The notes under the pieces: model-generated
Databases searched by the model: none
What the model was told of the DNA's origin: nothing
The model's input: only the letters and a program-made list of their open reading frames with translations
Shown here: piece by piece, positions 34,301-42,228 of the stretch
Layout of the letters: every line of letters begins with the position of its first letter
Numbering within the stretch: position 1 is the stretch's first letter
Made by a program: the position numbers and the translations under genes
Assembly: GCF_001302565.1 (NCBI RefSeq)
Contig: NZ_CP012750.1
Coordinates: forward strand, 496,001 to 560,000
DNA length: 64,000 bases
Reading direction: 5' to 3'
Origin: Glutamicibacter halophytocola
GTDB taxonomy: Bacteria; Actinomycetota; Actinomycetes; Actinomycetales; Micrococcaceae

Positions 34301-35575
34301 CGCGACCAGTTCAGTCTCCCAACGTCGGGGAGATTCTGATTCGTTGAGGGCGTCCACGATGATCACGGCGCGACAATTCTTGGCTTCTGCAAGTGAATCG
34401 AGCGCCTGCAAGAACTCCTCGCTAGTCGTCGGCACCCCTCCCAGAACATCCGACAAGGCCCTCCACCAAGTCGCATCTTTCATCCGTTGCCCGAGCAAAG
34501 CGATGGTGGGGACTCCTTGTTCATGGAGTCGTTGCGCAGCAGCCATGAGGGAATGGGTTTTCCCTTGACCAGCTGGACCTTCGATGGCCAGTGCGCGACC
34601 GGTGCAGAGCGCAGCTAACTTTCCAATGGCAAAGTCCTCTAGATGCTCTATCAAGGGCAGCAAACGTTCAATTTTTATCCGTTGGAAAGAATCTAGATCC
34701 GCAAGACTTATGCTCGCTGCTTCTCTTAGATTAGAAGCGATTTCCGCCAAGGTCCTAAAATCTGGTTCACGAACCAGAACTTCTTGTACCTGGGAATCCT
34801 CCCCAGACAGTGATAGAAGAGCCCACGATTCGAGCTTTTCCAACATTTCCTCAACTTGTTCCGTATTGGGACCCCACACCCCGATGTCTTGCCTGCACGC
34901 CCGAAGCGTGCGGTCAATCATTTTCCTGAGACCGGTCAGGAATCGCTGACTCTTCGCGGCTGCGTCGATGAAGTCGTTGATCGCGGAGTAGGTGTCGGCC
35001 TCCGGCGTGTACCGTTCTCCGGCGGTTGCGAGCGATTCCCGAAGGCGGCTTGATAGCCATGCATCAGTGAGTTCGAGATGTCCAAACCAGTATGCACGGC
35101 GGCCTGCGTGCTCGGCGAGCATTAGCTTTTCAGTGATATCACCAGCCCGAAGGACACGAAAATCCAACCTGGTGGCACCTACTACGTCCTTCTTCCAACG
35201 CGTAACAGCATCATTCCATCGATCCTGGTCAGACTTGGTTGCTGACTCACCGCTGTCCGTGAAGTCGTAAGGCACAATGAAAGTCAGGCGAGTCATGCGA
35301 GGACGCTTGCCTGCTACAGCCCTGACAGATTCGAGCATGCCACCGAGTGCATCAGCCAAGTTGTTATGAAATTTTGCCTGAAAGCCTTCCTCGTGGCCGT
35401 CCGCATAGATTTCGTACCATTCGACACCAGCATCAGGAGCTTTCGTTTTTCGAGTTTCGACATGTCCTGTGCCGGGTAGCGGTCTGACCTGGTAGACGAG
35501 TTCTTCCCATGCTCGCGCTTGGCTTCCTTCATGCGCACGAATGTCGTGTAGACGTATCTTGGAGGTTGGTGACAT
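31376..35575 (-). CDS. PD-(D/E)XK-type nuclease / STAND (NACHT-like) NTPase protein, Avs-like
   Basis: A 1399-aa multidomain protein. Residues 15-105 look like a restriction-nuclease domain: GSQARAWEEL, then KAPDAGVEWYEI (D48) and EEGFQAKF (Q66, K68), the D...QxK pattern of Mrr/Cap4-like nucleases. A P-loop NTPase follows: Walker A IEGPAGQGKTHS (333-341), Walker B AVIIVDALNESE (D408, E412), and ISLIVSYRND (436-445). The remaining 900 residues are mostly helical and should form the sensor region; they include RFGKKYQWMALHELLGRLAD. This layout matches the Avs/AVAST-type antiviral STAND ATPases, which sense a phage protein and activate the N-terminal effector. Which subtype it belongs to, if any, cannot be told. 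There is no clear ribosome-binding site before the ATG at 35575. Confidence 0.8.
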   Translation of the reverse strand: MSPTSKIRLHDIRAHEGSQARAWEELVYQVRPLPGTGHVETRKTKAPDAGVEWYEIYADGHEEGFQAKFHNNLADALGGMLESVRAVAGKRPRMTRLTFIVPYDFTDSGESATKSDQDRWNDAVTRWKKDVVGATRLDFRVLRAGDITEKLMLAEHAGRRAYWFGHLELTDAWLSSRLRESLATAGERYTPEADTYSAINDFIDAAAKSQRFLTGLRKMIDRTLRACRQDIGVWGPNTEQVEEMLEKLESWALLSLSGEDSQVQEVLVREPDFRTLAEIASNLREAASISLADLDSFQRIKIERLLPLIEHLEDFAIGKLAALCTGRALAIEGPAGQGKTHSLMAAAQRLHEQGVPTIALLGQRMKDATWWRALSDVLGGVPTTSEEFLQALDSLAEAKNCRAVIIVDALNESESPRRWETELVALHSRVREFAHISLIVSYRNDYQNVVHPSRKLPIVRHPGLAGRETDAMEKYCALFSIPLPGRSLFDPSFSNPLFLRMYCEVLASEKSRHTDPITRSNLFERFAKARSREVLARLELSPSSEVVSKAIEIVADLLLNHRGQPVPRAIAEQKIDALLPIRQWPKTLFQQLGSEGLLELRPTYDGEESVSFPFQAYSEHLLGARLIEVLAPAQKRSWWRSFLPGRNQPQTQIAIRLRNEPWLWRAMAVLLPERLGVELSELLPDKTKEHRLREALRQSLVERSHDAFGMRAHELLEGMLVCENMTEAVDTVLSLAPRESHPANGDWLHQRLIRMDMPTRDASWSIASYDAGSESPAFRRLTEWARRVTTTTSDEEIRLASLSLMWLLSSPNRFLRDSVTKTLAHLLSSRLLVSASLLRAAREVDDPYVQERVFTSIYGAVMVGGETQYDAVELICEELSDWANAGLPVNVLARDSARGTIAWARYRGIATDELQNAFLPPYGSAAPTEPPTADELRVWHGHEEDKEGDITRWRAFSILDSCLDWMGDFNKYVVKSHVGKFSKHPLLLPVPCSEGKRIDPLGEVEGDWAGRWIAHRALEMGWTEERFGDFEREHWHGRGRDSHKAERFGKKYQWMALHELLGRLADNYHLTLQPWDQERDIYQGPWIWYGRDIDPSLPPSVTRQDNSRFCDIAQEANAESWASIASPDLDTSISPDEWVANTTDLPSASAMFESQDIEGKRWIALQRYCTWNRKNDRRTGISKRVRDVFFLQFAWLTPKGQGQSLQDLLIAQGLGGRWMPDTSRTHTQYLGELGWAPVETARNHDRDIPEKLRDAGIEAWPAVEQYLWEGNTLDCSLDENVDFYMPTAELLGNARWIGHRAEWSFNNSVVCRALKLDDEENGQDVVLVDADWLNRRLAELNADLVIGTLGERHAMPIDDSDDYKMAFSDISYIALLQPGEPIQTNGPNLSVRQTEKPNT

Positions 35576-35938
35576 GAATCTAATATTATGGGAGCTTCAA
35601 GGGCGATGATATTTGATTCAAAAATTATCTGCTTGGTAATTCGGAATTGTCTGCCTTGCGGCAGGTCAGGTGGGAAAATATCATTTTGCACTAAATTAAG
35701 TAAATGCTGCATTGCATCGAGCAAAGTACATTATCGGGAATTCGATAGAGGAATTATGCTGACGCCAATTTTTCGGTTTTAGGTAAAGGCAAGAAAGACT
35801 CAGGAAAGTTCTTGTGTCAGCGTAGATAAGTCCCTCCCAATCCTGATTTTTCACAATGCAGCCGAATTGCTGGACAACGGATTATCAAACCGCTAGCCGA
35901 GAGATGTCTTTTGTTTAGAAATACAGTTCGCGTGGTCC
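35576..35938. other. AT-rich upstream region of the nuclease-STAND gene
   Basis: No gene is supported. On the minus strand ATAATATTAG lies 5-14 bases before the ATG at 35575 and resembles a -10 element, so the transcript leader may be very short. The stretch ends at the stop codon of the WYL regulator. Confidence 0.4.
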
Positions 35939-36895
35939 TCACTCCCGTGGCGTGGAACCGATATTCGAAATCCAGGAATCCAGAAGCGCTCGCAGTTCCG
36001 TTGGCTGCACCTCGCTGACTTTTGCCTCGCTCATGGCCAGTCCGAACGCGGCCCAGCGAAGATCCATATTTTCGGTGCGCACCAGGCAACTGTCCCCATC
36101 GATCTGCTGGATCTCGAACCAGCGGCCAATGAGCGGCTCCAGCTTTTCTGCATTGGCGTAAACTCGCGCGCTCACTCCTGGCTGCCCGCTGCCACGCAAT
36201 CCTGCGCGGACAAACCCCGCCGCATCGCCACCAGGCACCGGCCGGGGGATGAAGCGCAACGCCCTGGGCGAGGCGTTCTGCGCGCGGTCCACGCGGAAGC
36301 TGCGCCAATCATCGCGGTCCAGATCGAAAGCCACCAGGTAATAGCGGTTGCCCACATTCACCAGCTGGACCGGCTCTACGCGGCGCGAGCTCTTGGTTCC
36401 CTTGGCATCCTTGTAGTCGAAGGCGATTCGCTCGTGGTCGCGGCAGGCCTGGGCAAAAGCCACCAGTACTGCAGGGTCCACGGGATCCGGTGCCGAGGAC
36501 CGGGAATTGAGCGGGACGGTGCTCGCGGTCAGCGCTTGCGCCCGCTTCCTTAACCTGGCTGGAAGCACGGGCAGAACCTTCCCCATCGCCCGCAGTGCCG
36601 CCTCGGCCAGCGCCGAGGATCCGCCGTGCACCGTGGACTGCAATGCGGCCACCAGTGCCACGGCTTCCTCATCGTCGAGCACCAAGGGAGGCAGCGCGGT
36701 GCCGGAGGCCAGCTGATAGCCTCCGCCTACGCCGCGATCAGCCTGCACCGGATAACCGAGATCGCGCAGCCGCTCGATGTCCCGGCGAACGGTGCGCAAG
36801 CTGACGTCCAGGCGGTCGGCGAGTTCGTCCCCGGACCAATACCGATGGGTCTGCAAGAGCGAGAGCAGGCGCAAGAATCTGGTGCTGGTACTCAT
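35939..36895 (-). CDS. YafY-type HTH/WYL domain transcriptional regulator
   Basis: A 318-aa regulator. An N-terminal HTH_11 domain reads YWSGDELADRLDVSLRTVRRDIERLRDLGYPVQADRGVGGGYQL, and the WYL domain shows RVEPVQLVNVGNRYYLVAFDLDRDDWRSFRVDR. The ATG at 36895 fits the family; the open frame to 36997 crosses the divergent DinB gene start. Its last 30 codons are the right copy of the 94-bp repeat. WYL regulators often bind nucleic acid or nucleotide ligands and some control defence islands, but this one is divergent from a DinB gene, a common pairing in actinobacteria, and is probably its regulator. Confidence 0.87.
   Translation of the reverse strand: MSTSTRFLRLLSLLQTHRYWSGDELADRLDVSLRTVRRDIERLRDLGYPVQADRGVGGGYQLASGTALPPLVLDDEEAVALVAALQSTVHGGSSALAEAALRAMGKVLPVLPARLRKRAQALTASTVPLNSRSSAPDPVDPAVLVAFAQACRDHERIAFDYKDAKGTKSSRRVEPVQLVNVGNRYYLVAFDLDRDDWRSFRVDRAQNASPRALRFIPRPVPGGDAAGFVRAGLRGSGQPGVSARVYANAEKLEPLIGRWFEIQQIDGDSCLVRTENMDLRWAAFGLAMSEAKVSEVQPTELRALLDSWISNIGSTPRE
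35953..36046 (-). repeat. Right copy of the 94-bp direct repeat, inside the WYL regulator gene
   Basis: Matches 28646-28739 with four mismatches in 94 bases. It covers codons near the C-terminus of the WYL regulator, so this gene is intact here while the left copy is an isolated fragment. Confidence 0.85.
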
Positions 36896-36999
36896 GCAAC
36901 AAGTCTGCCTTGATTTAGGACAGAAACTGGCACTTTTCACTTCTACTCTGGTTATTGCCAGCTGGAAATACCGGCTGCAGCTTATGCCAGGAGGCAATC

Positions 37000-37545
37000 A
37001 TGAGCACCATGGCCATCACCAACACCACGCTGAGCGGCGAACGTGCCGACCTGTTCCAAGCGCTGGCCAACGCGCGGCATTTCCTGCGTTTCACCGTCCA
37101 GGGCCTGAACGACGAGCAGGCCGCGCAGCGCACCACGGTGAGCGAATTGACCCTCGGCGGGTTGATCAAGCATGTGTGCGCCGTGGAAAAGCAGTGGCAG
37201 GAATTCATGGTCAAGGGCCGGGCCGCCATGGCCTGGGACGGAGCGGATTTCAGCCAGATGCCACCCGAGGCGATCGAGGCCTTCCTCAACGAATTCCGCA
37301 TGCAGGACGGGGACAGCCTGGAAGCGCTGCTGGAAAACTATGCGCTGATTGCCGAGAGCACCGACGCGCTGCTGGCCGAAGTGGATCTGGATGCCGTGCA
37401 CGAATTGCCCTCGGCTCCATGGTTTGTCGACACCCACTGGTCGGTGCGCCGCACCTTGATGCATATCATCGCCGAGACCACCCAGCATTCGGGGCATGCG
37501 GACATCATCCGCGAATCCTTGGATGGGCAAAAATCCATGGGATAG
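37000..37545 (+). CDS. DinB family protein
   Basis: A 181-aa four-helix-bundle protein: FLRFTVQGLNDEQAAQRTTVSELTLGGLIKHVCAVEKQW and TLMHIIAETTQHSGHADIIRE, with the His residues that bind metal in DinB/DUF664-type proteins (His in LIKH and HxxxH-like TQHSGHAD). The family includes putative thiol transferases and stress-induced proteins. AGGAGG lies 7 bases before the ATG at 37000. It is divergent from the WYL regulator. Confidence 0.85.
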   Translation: MSTMAITNTTLSGERADLFQALANARHFLRFTVQGLNDEQAAQRTTVSELTLGGLIKHVCAVEKQWQEFMVKGRAAMAWDGADFSQMPPEAIEAFLNEFRMQDGDSLEALLENYALIAESTDALLAEVDLDAVHELPSAPWFVDTHWSVRRTLMHIIAETTQHSGHADIIRESLDGQKSMG

Positions 37546-37607
37546 GAATCCAATTCGGTTCACAATTTCCGCTTCATTTTGTCGCCGTACGGTGTCATAA
37601 TGCGAGC

Positions 37608-38201
37608 ATGGAAACGATAGATTCCGCTCAAACGCTGGGCCAAGCCATTCGCGGGACTCGCATTGAGCGAGGGCTTAGCCAGCAAGCGCTGGCCGAGCTG
37701 AGCGGACTATCCCGCAAATACATTGGCGACCTGGAAATGGGCAAAGAATCAGTCGAGCTGGGAGCCGCGCTTAAAGTCGCCGCCGCCATGGATATCGTAT
37801 GGAATGCGCCGGCTCCCACGCCGCAGACGATCTTGGACCAGGCAGCGCGGGCCATTGCCCTGGAAGTCGCCAACGGGGATTCGCAGTTCGCTCTGCAACT
37901 GGCGATGGATTGCTTCTTGCAACTGAAGTCAATGAATCCGTCGCGGTTAAAAAAGCCTCCGGCCACTGGGTCGCTGCGCTTTGATGCTCTGCTCGCAGCC
38001 GGGGCAAGAGCGGTGCTTGATCAGCACCCTTCTACGCCACCGCGCTGGGGTTCGAAGCTTTCCGAACCATGGTTCCCAGCGGATGACGTGATGGAGCTGA
38101 CCGATGAGTTTCGGGCGCTGACCATCCGGCGCACTCCACGGCGCTTCGCAGAATTCAACATCTTCCTCAAAGACAATTCCTTGGAGCGGCTATGCATATA
38201 G
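37608..38201 (+). CDS. XRE-type helix-turn-helix protein, probable antitoxin/regulator
   Basis: A 197-aa protein. An N-terminal Cro/CI helix-turn-helix reads GQAIRGTRIERGLSQQALAE followed by LSGLSRKYIGDLEMGKESVE. A separate C-terminal region ends with [21 protein letters not shown]. That end pattern is typical of regulators paired with DUF6036/AbiEii-like nucleotidyltransferases. The long open frame from 36777 is the shadow of DinB; the ATG at 37608 is chosen from the domain start. It overlaps the nucleotidyltransferase gene by 10 bases. Confidence 0.8.
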   Translation: METIDSAQTLGQAIRGTRIERGLSQQALAELSGLSRKYIGDLEMGKESVELGAALKVAAAMDIVWNAPAPTPQTILDQAARAIALEVANGDSQFALQLAMDCFLQLKSMNPSRLKKPPATGSLRFDALLAAGARAVLDQHPSTPPRWGSKLSEPWFPADDVMELTDEFRALTIRRTPRRFAEFNIFLKDNSLERLCI

Positions 38202-38740
38202 AACTGACTCGGGATGATATCCGAGAGCTTCTGAGTGAGATATGCGCACGACTGGAGAATGCCGGGATTCAGGCGACTGTGCGACTAGTTGGAGGTGCTG
38301 CCATGGCGCTTTCTGGCAGAGACCGAAGGGTCACGGTTGATATTGACGCGTCCTATGCGCCAGTACTTGCCGTCGACAAGATCGTGCGGGACATCGCGCA
38401 AGAGCGCGGACTGCCGCGGAACTGGATGAACTCGTCCGCCGCAGCATTCATCCCCTCAGGCGCCAGATGGCAGCCAATTGCGCTGGGCGGTGGCTATCGT
38501 ATTGATCTGGCAACACCACGAACGCTGCTGGCCATGAAACTCAGTTCGGCTAGGCAACGCGATATGGAAGATCTCGGCTACCTCGTTACACAGCTGGAAA
38601 TCACGGATCCCCATGAAGCCGTGGAAATCGCCGAGGAACTTTACGGTGATGATGATGTCGCCTATCCGCCTATAGCCCGTCAGGACGCGGAAATCGTGGC
38701 CGCCCAGGCTATCAAATTGGCACGCTACAAAAACTCCTAG
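38192..38740 (+). CDS. Nucleotidyltransferase (DUF6036/AbiEii-like), probable toxin
   Basis: A 182-aa protein. [23 protein letters not shown] carries the GG motif (34-35) and D50/D52 of minimal nucleotidyltransferases, and [22 protein letters not shown] gives the Lys and Arg-x-x-Asp that complete the site in AbiEii/DUF6036 relatives. Members of this superfamily act as toxins that nucleotidylate tRNA or proteins. The 10-base overlap with the XRE gene suggests a toxin-antitoxin or abortive-infection pair next to the defence island (inference). It converges on moaA with a 4-base overlap. Confidence 0.78.
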   Translation: MHIELTRDDIRELLSEICARLENAGIQATVRLVGGAAMALSGRDRRVTVDIDASYAPVLAVDKIVRDIAQERGLPRNWMNSSAAAFIPSGARWQPIALGGGYRIDLATPRTLLAMKLSSARQRDMEDLGYLVTQLEITDPHEAVEIAEELYGDDDVAYPPIARQDAEIVAAQAIKLARYKNS

Positions 38741-39777
38741 CCCCCGATGTAGGACATCTCGATGCGCTTGCGGTTTCCCGGGGTCAGCGCGGCGCGCAGC
38801 TCGGAATAATTGTCATCGCGCTTGCGCCAGTGGCCGGCCAGCGCCTTGGCCAGATCCTCGTCGCTGATCCCATCGCGCATCAGCTTGCGCAGGTCATAGC
38901 CGGAGCCGGCGAACAGGCAGGTGTAGAGCTGCCCCTCCGCCGAAACCCGCGAGCGCGAGCAATTGCCGCAGAAGGCATTGGTGACGCTGGAGATCACGCC
39001 GATTTCCCCGGCCCCATCGGTGTAGCGCCAGCGGTTGGCGGTTTCGCCCGGCTCGGTTTTGGCCGCCGGCTCAAGGGCCCAGCGCTCGTTGATCATCGAG
39101 ACCACCTCGGCCGAGGGCAAGACCTCGTCCAGCTTCCAGCCGTTGGTGGTGCCCACGTCCATGTACTCGATGAAGCGCAGGATCGCCCCGGTGCCGCGGA
39201 AATGCTCGGCCAGTTTCAGGATTTCATCGTCGTTGACCCCGCGCTTGAGAACAGTATTGATTTTCACCGGACCCAGGCCGACCTCGCGGGCCACCTCGAT
39301 GGCCTCCAGCACGCGGGCGACCGGGAAGTTCACGTCGTTGATAGCCTTGAACTTGGCGTCGTCGAGCGAATCCAGCGAGATGGTCACGCGGTTCAGCCCG
39401 GCGTCCTTCAGCGACTGCGCCATCTTGGGCAGAGCCGAGCCATTGGTGGTCATCGCCAGATCCACCGGCGCGCCCTGGGGGGTGCGCAACTGTGCGAGCA
39501 TCGAGACCAGTTCGGTAATGCCCCGGCGCAGCAGGGGCTCGCCACCGGTCAGCCGCAGCTTGGTCACGCCGAGCGTGACGCTGATGCGGGCGAGCCGTTC
39601 GATCTCCTCGAAACTCAGCAGCTCCGAACGCTCGCGAAAGGCGAAGTCGCGGCCGAAAATCTCCTTGGGCATGCAGTAGACGCAGCGGAAATTGCAGCGG
39701 TCGGTCACCGAGATCCGCAAATCATGCAAGGGCCGTCCGCGGGCGTCGGCGATATCCCCGGCCGGTAGAACTGTCAT
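38737..39777 (-). CDS. moaA: GTP 3',8-cyclase MoaA
   Basis: A 346-aa radical SAM enzyme. [12 protein letters not shown] is the N-terminal 4Fe-4S CxxxCxx[15 protein letters not shown] follows, and the C-terminal cluster ligands are in [11 protein letters not shown] with a later CLF. It ends in the conserved SYIGG, whose Gly-Gly tail enters the active site. MoaA and MoaC make cPMP from GTP. The ATG at 39777 fits the family; the frame to 40227 is a modA shadow. Confidence 0.95.
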   Translation of the reverse strand: MTVLPAGDIADARGRPLHDLRISVTDRCNFRCVYCMPKEIFGRDFAFRERSELLSFEEIERLARISVTLGVTKLRLTGGEPLLRRGITELVSMLAQLRTPQGAPVDLAMTTNGSALPKMAQSLKDAGLNRVTISLDSLDDAKFKAINDVNFPVARVLEAIEVAREVGLGPVKINTVLKRGVNDDEILKLAEHFRGTGAILRFIEYMDVGTTNGWKLDEVLPSAEVVSMINERWALEPAAKTEPGETANRWRYTDGAGEIGVISSVTNAFCGNCSRSRVSAEGQLYTCLFAGSGYDLRKLMRDGISDEDLAKALAGHWRKRDDNYSELRAALTPGNRKRIEMSYIGG

Positions 39778-39837
39778 AGCTACCAGCGTAGCTGGCGCAG
39801 GCAAGAGGCGGAAGATGGGCGGGTAAAACAGCAAATC

Positions 39838-39857
39838 AGCACGTAAAATACCGTGCT
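39838..39857. promoter_or_regulatory. Inverted repeat in the moaA-modA divergent region
   Basis: AGCACG-TAAAATAC-CGTGCT is a 6-bp dyad with an 8-base spacer, 61 bases from the moaA start and 53 bases from the modA start. It could be an operator for a molybdate- or cofactor-responsive regulator. It does not look like the enterobacterial ModE box, and no regulator gene is adjacent. Confidence 0.4.
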
Positions 39858-39909
39858 TGCCCGGCGCCCGGTTGTAGCATGGGCACAAACCCCAAGTACT
39901 GGAGAACTC

Positions 39910-40680
39910 ATGCGCGTAACCTGGCCGCTGGCTGCCCGAATCCTGCTGGCAGGCACCGCTGCCACCCTTGCGCTGGCTTCGTGCAGCAGCGACAAGCCCG
40001 CTGACCAGCAGGTCATTACGGTTTCCGCCGCGGCTTCGCTGCATGAGGCGTTCGACCAGATCGCCAAGGAATTCCAGGCCGAGCACCCCGAGGTTCAGAT
40101 CGCCGGCATCAACTATGACGGCTCCTCCACCTTGGCCACCCAGATTGTGGAAGGCGCCGACGTGGACGTTTTTGCCTCCGCCGATGAACGCACCATGGCC
40201 GAGGTGACCGAGGCCGGGTTCGGCCACGAACCGGTGATCTTTGCCAGCAATACCCTGGTGATCGCGGTGCCCAAGGACAACCCTGCCAACATCGGCTCGC
40301 TATCGGACCTGGCCGGGGCCAGCACGGTGCTGTGCGCAGCGCAGGTTCCCTGCGGCAATGCCTCGCGGCAGCTGCTGGAGAATGCCGGCGTAGAGCTCAA
40401 GCCGGTGAGCGAAGAGCAGAATGTCACCGCGGTGGTGCAGAAGGTGGCCGCCGGGGAAGCCGACGCCGGGCTGGTCTACGCCAGCGACGTGCAGGACGAA
40501 CCGGATCTTGCCGCCATCGTGCCCGAGGGAGCCGACGAGGTGGTCAACAGCTACCCGATCGCCACCCTGGACGAGAACCCGGCCGCCCAGGAATTCCTGG
40601 ACTTCGTGATTAGCGAGCGCGGCCAGGAGATCCTGGCCGAGTACGGTTTTGGCAGCGGGGCTGCGCAGGGCAATGGCTAG
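39910..40680 (+). CDS. modA: Molybdate ABC transporter substrate-binding lipoprotein
   Basis: A 256-aa lipoprotein. A signal peptide with lipobox LALASC (Cys25) is followed by a ModA core: [49 protein letters not shown] and [19 protein letters not shown], the residues that coordinate molybdate or tungstate. GGAG lies 6 bases before the ATG at 39910. First gene of modA-modB-modC-moeA2-mobA-DUF6457, every junction of which overlaps or is nearly contiguous. Confidence 0.94.
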   Translation: MRVTWPLAARILLAGTAATLALASCSSDKPADQQVITVSAAASLHEAFDQIAKEFQAEHPEVQIAGINYDGSSTLATQIVEGADVDVFASADERTMAEVTEAGFGHEPVIFASNTLVIAVPKDNPANIGSLSDLAGASTVLCAAQVPCGNASRQLLENAGVELKPVSEEQNVTAVVQKVAAGEADAGLVYASDVQDEPDLAAIVPEGADEVVNSYPIATLDENPAAQEFLDFVISERGQEILAEYGFGSGAAQGNG

Positions 40681-41479
40681 CGATACCGGGCTGCGCGTCC
40701 CGGCCTTCACCTTCGCCCCGGCGGTGCTGGGCCTGGCCCTGCTGGTCTTGCCGCTGCTGGCGTTGCTGGGCCGCGCCAGCTGGTCCACCCTGCTGGCCGA
40801 TGCCACCAGCGAACAGGCCGTGGCGGCCCTGTGGCTTTCGGTGCGCACCGGGGTGGCGGCCACCGCGCTCTGCGTGCTGCTCGGGGTGCCGCTGGCCCTG
40901 GTGATCGCCCGCAGCGGCCCGAGGATCGCGCAATTGCTGCGCGCGCTGATTGCCGTGCCGCTGGTGCTGCCGCCGATGGTCGGTGGGGTGGCGCTGCTCT
41001 TCCTCTTCGGGCGCACCAGCCCGATCGGCCAGCTGATCGATTCGCTGTGGGGGTTCACCCTGCCCTTTTCCACCGCCGCCGTGGTGATCGCGCAAGGCTT
41101 CGTGGCCCTGCCCTTCCTGGTGCTCTCGGTGGAGGGCTCGCTGCGCGCGGCCGGCACCGGCTACGAGCAGGCCGCCGCGACCCTTGGCGCCGGGCGATGG
41201 ATGGTGCTCACCCGCATCACCCTGCCGCTGGCCGCGCCGGGGCTGGTGGCCGGGGTGATCCTGTGCTTCGCCCGGGCGATCGGCGAATTCGGGGCCACCG
41301 CGCTCTTTGCCGGCAACGCGCCGGGGGTCACCCAGACCATGCCGCTGGCGATCTACACCGCGTTCAATGGCGCCGGCGCGGGCCGGGATACCGCCGTGGC
41401 GCTGTCCTTGCTGCTGCTGGCCACCGCGGTGCTGGTGCTGTTGTGCGTGCGCGCCTGGCGCCCGGGAGCCATCAAATGA
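40673..41479 (+). CDS. modB: Molybdate ABC transporter permease
   Basis: A 268-aa inner-membrane permease with about six helices and the EAA loop EQAAATLGAGRWMVLTRITLPLAAPGLVAG that contacts ModC. AIGEFGATALFAGNAPG is characteristic of ModB. It overlaps modA by 8 bases and modC by ATGA. Confidence 0.94.
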   Translation: MASDTGLRVPAFTFAPAVLGLALLVLPLLALLGRASWSTLLADATSEQAVAALWLSVRTGVAATALCVLLGVPLALVIARSGPRIAQLLRALIAVPLVLPPMVGGVALLFLFGRTSPIGQLIDSLWGFTLPFSTAAVVIAQGFVALPFLVLSVEGSLRAAGTGYEQAAATLGAGRWMVLTRITLPLAAPGLVAGVILCFARAIGEFGATALFAGNAPGVTQTMPLAIYTAFNGAGAGRDTAVALSLLLLATAVLVLLCVRAWRPGAIK

Positions 41480-42228
41480 GGCTGCTCGCCGAGCTGCGGG
41501 TTGAGCGCACCGGCTTCGAGGTCAACGTGGAATTCGAGGTGCGCTCCGGCAGCACGCTGGCGATCATGGGGCCCAGCGGCGCCGGCAAGTCCACCATCGT
41601 CAACGCCATTGCCGGAACCCAGAAAATCGCTGGCGGGCGGATCGAACTCGATGGCGCGATCCTGGCCGATGGACGCCGGCATCTGGCCCCGCACCTGCGC
41701 GGGGTGGGGCTGCTGGGGCAGGAATCGCACCTTTTCCCGCATCTGGACGCGGCCAAGAACATAGCCTTCGGGGCGCACGCCTCGGGGGCGGGCAAAGCCG
41801 CGGCGCTGGCCACCGCCCGCGAATGGCTCGCGCGGCTGGGGCTGGAGGAGCTGGCGAGCCAGCGCCCGGCGGCGCTGTCCGGCGGGCAGCGCCAGCGCAT
41901 CGCCCTGGCCCGTGCCCTGGCTGCCCGGCCCAGGCTGCTGCTGATCGACGAGCCCTTCGCCTCACTGGATGTCGAAGCGGCCATGGACATGCGCGCGCTG
42001 GTGCGCGAGGAGCTGGAGCGCACCGCGACCAGCGCCATCGTCATCTCGCATTCGGCCACCGACGCCCTGGCCCTCGCAGATGACCTGCTGGTGCTGGAGC
42101 GCGGACAGGTGATCCAGCGGGGCACCGTCGAGCAGGTCTTCGCCGCCCCGGCCAACCGCTTTGTGCGCGCAGTGGTGGCTACGCTGCCCGCCCGGCATCC
42201 GCGAAGCATCCAGGAGGGACAACCATGA
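41476..42228 (+). CDS. modC: Molybdate ABC transporter ATPase, short form
   Basis: A 250-aa ABC ATPase: Walker A MGPSGAGKSTIVNAI, signature LSGGQRQRIALARALA, Walker B LLLIDEPFASLD, and switch His in IVISHSATDA. ModC proteins usually have about 350 residues with a C-terminal TOBE/MOP domain that binds molybdate and gives feedback inhibition; here the protein ends right after the ATPase domain. It overlaps moeA2 by ATGA. Confidence 0.92.
   Translation: MRLLAELRVERTGFEVNVEFEVRSGSTLAIMGPSGAGKSTIVNAIAGTQKIAGGRIELDGAILADGRRHLAPHLRGVGLLGQESHLFPHLDAAKNIAFGAHASGAGKAAALATAREWLARLGLEELASQRPAALSGGQRQRIALARALAARPRLLLIDEPFASLDVEAAMDMRALVREELERTATSAIVISHSATDALALADDLLVLERGQVIQRGTVEQVFAAPANRFVRAVVATLPARHPRSIQEGQP

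Larger units (their letters stand above)
28646..36046. mobile_element. Putative genomic (defence) island bounded by 94-bp direct repeats
   Basis: The interval between the two repeats (28646-28739 and 35953-36046) is visibly AT-richer than the flanking genes. It holds a decayed moaE copy, an unassigned open frame, a SIR2-like gene, a short integrase-like remnant and a nuclease-STAND gene. No intact integrase or transposase is present, so the island may no longer be mobile. It interrupts two clusters of molybdenum cofactor genes. The limits are inferred from the repeat. Confidence 0.6.
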
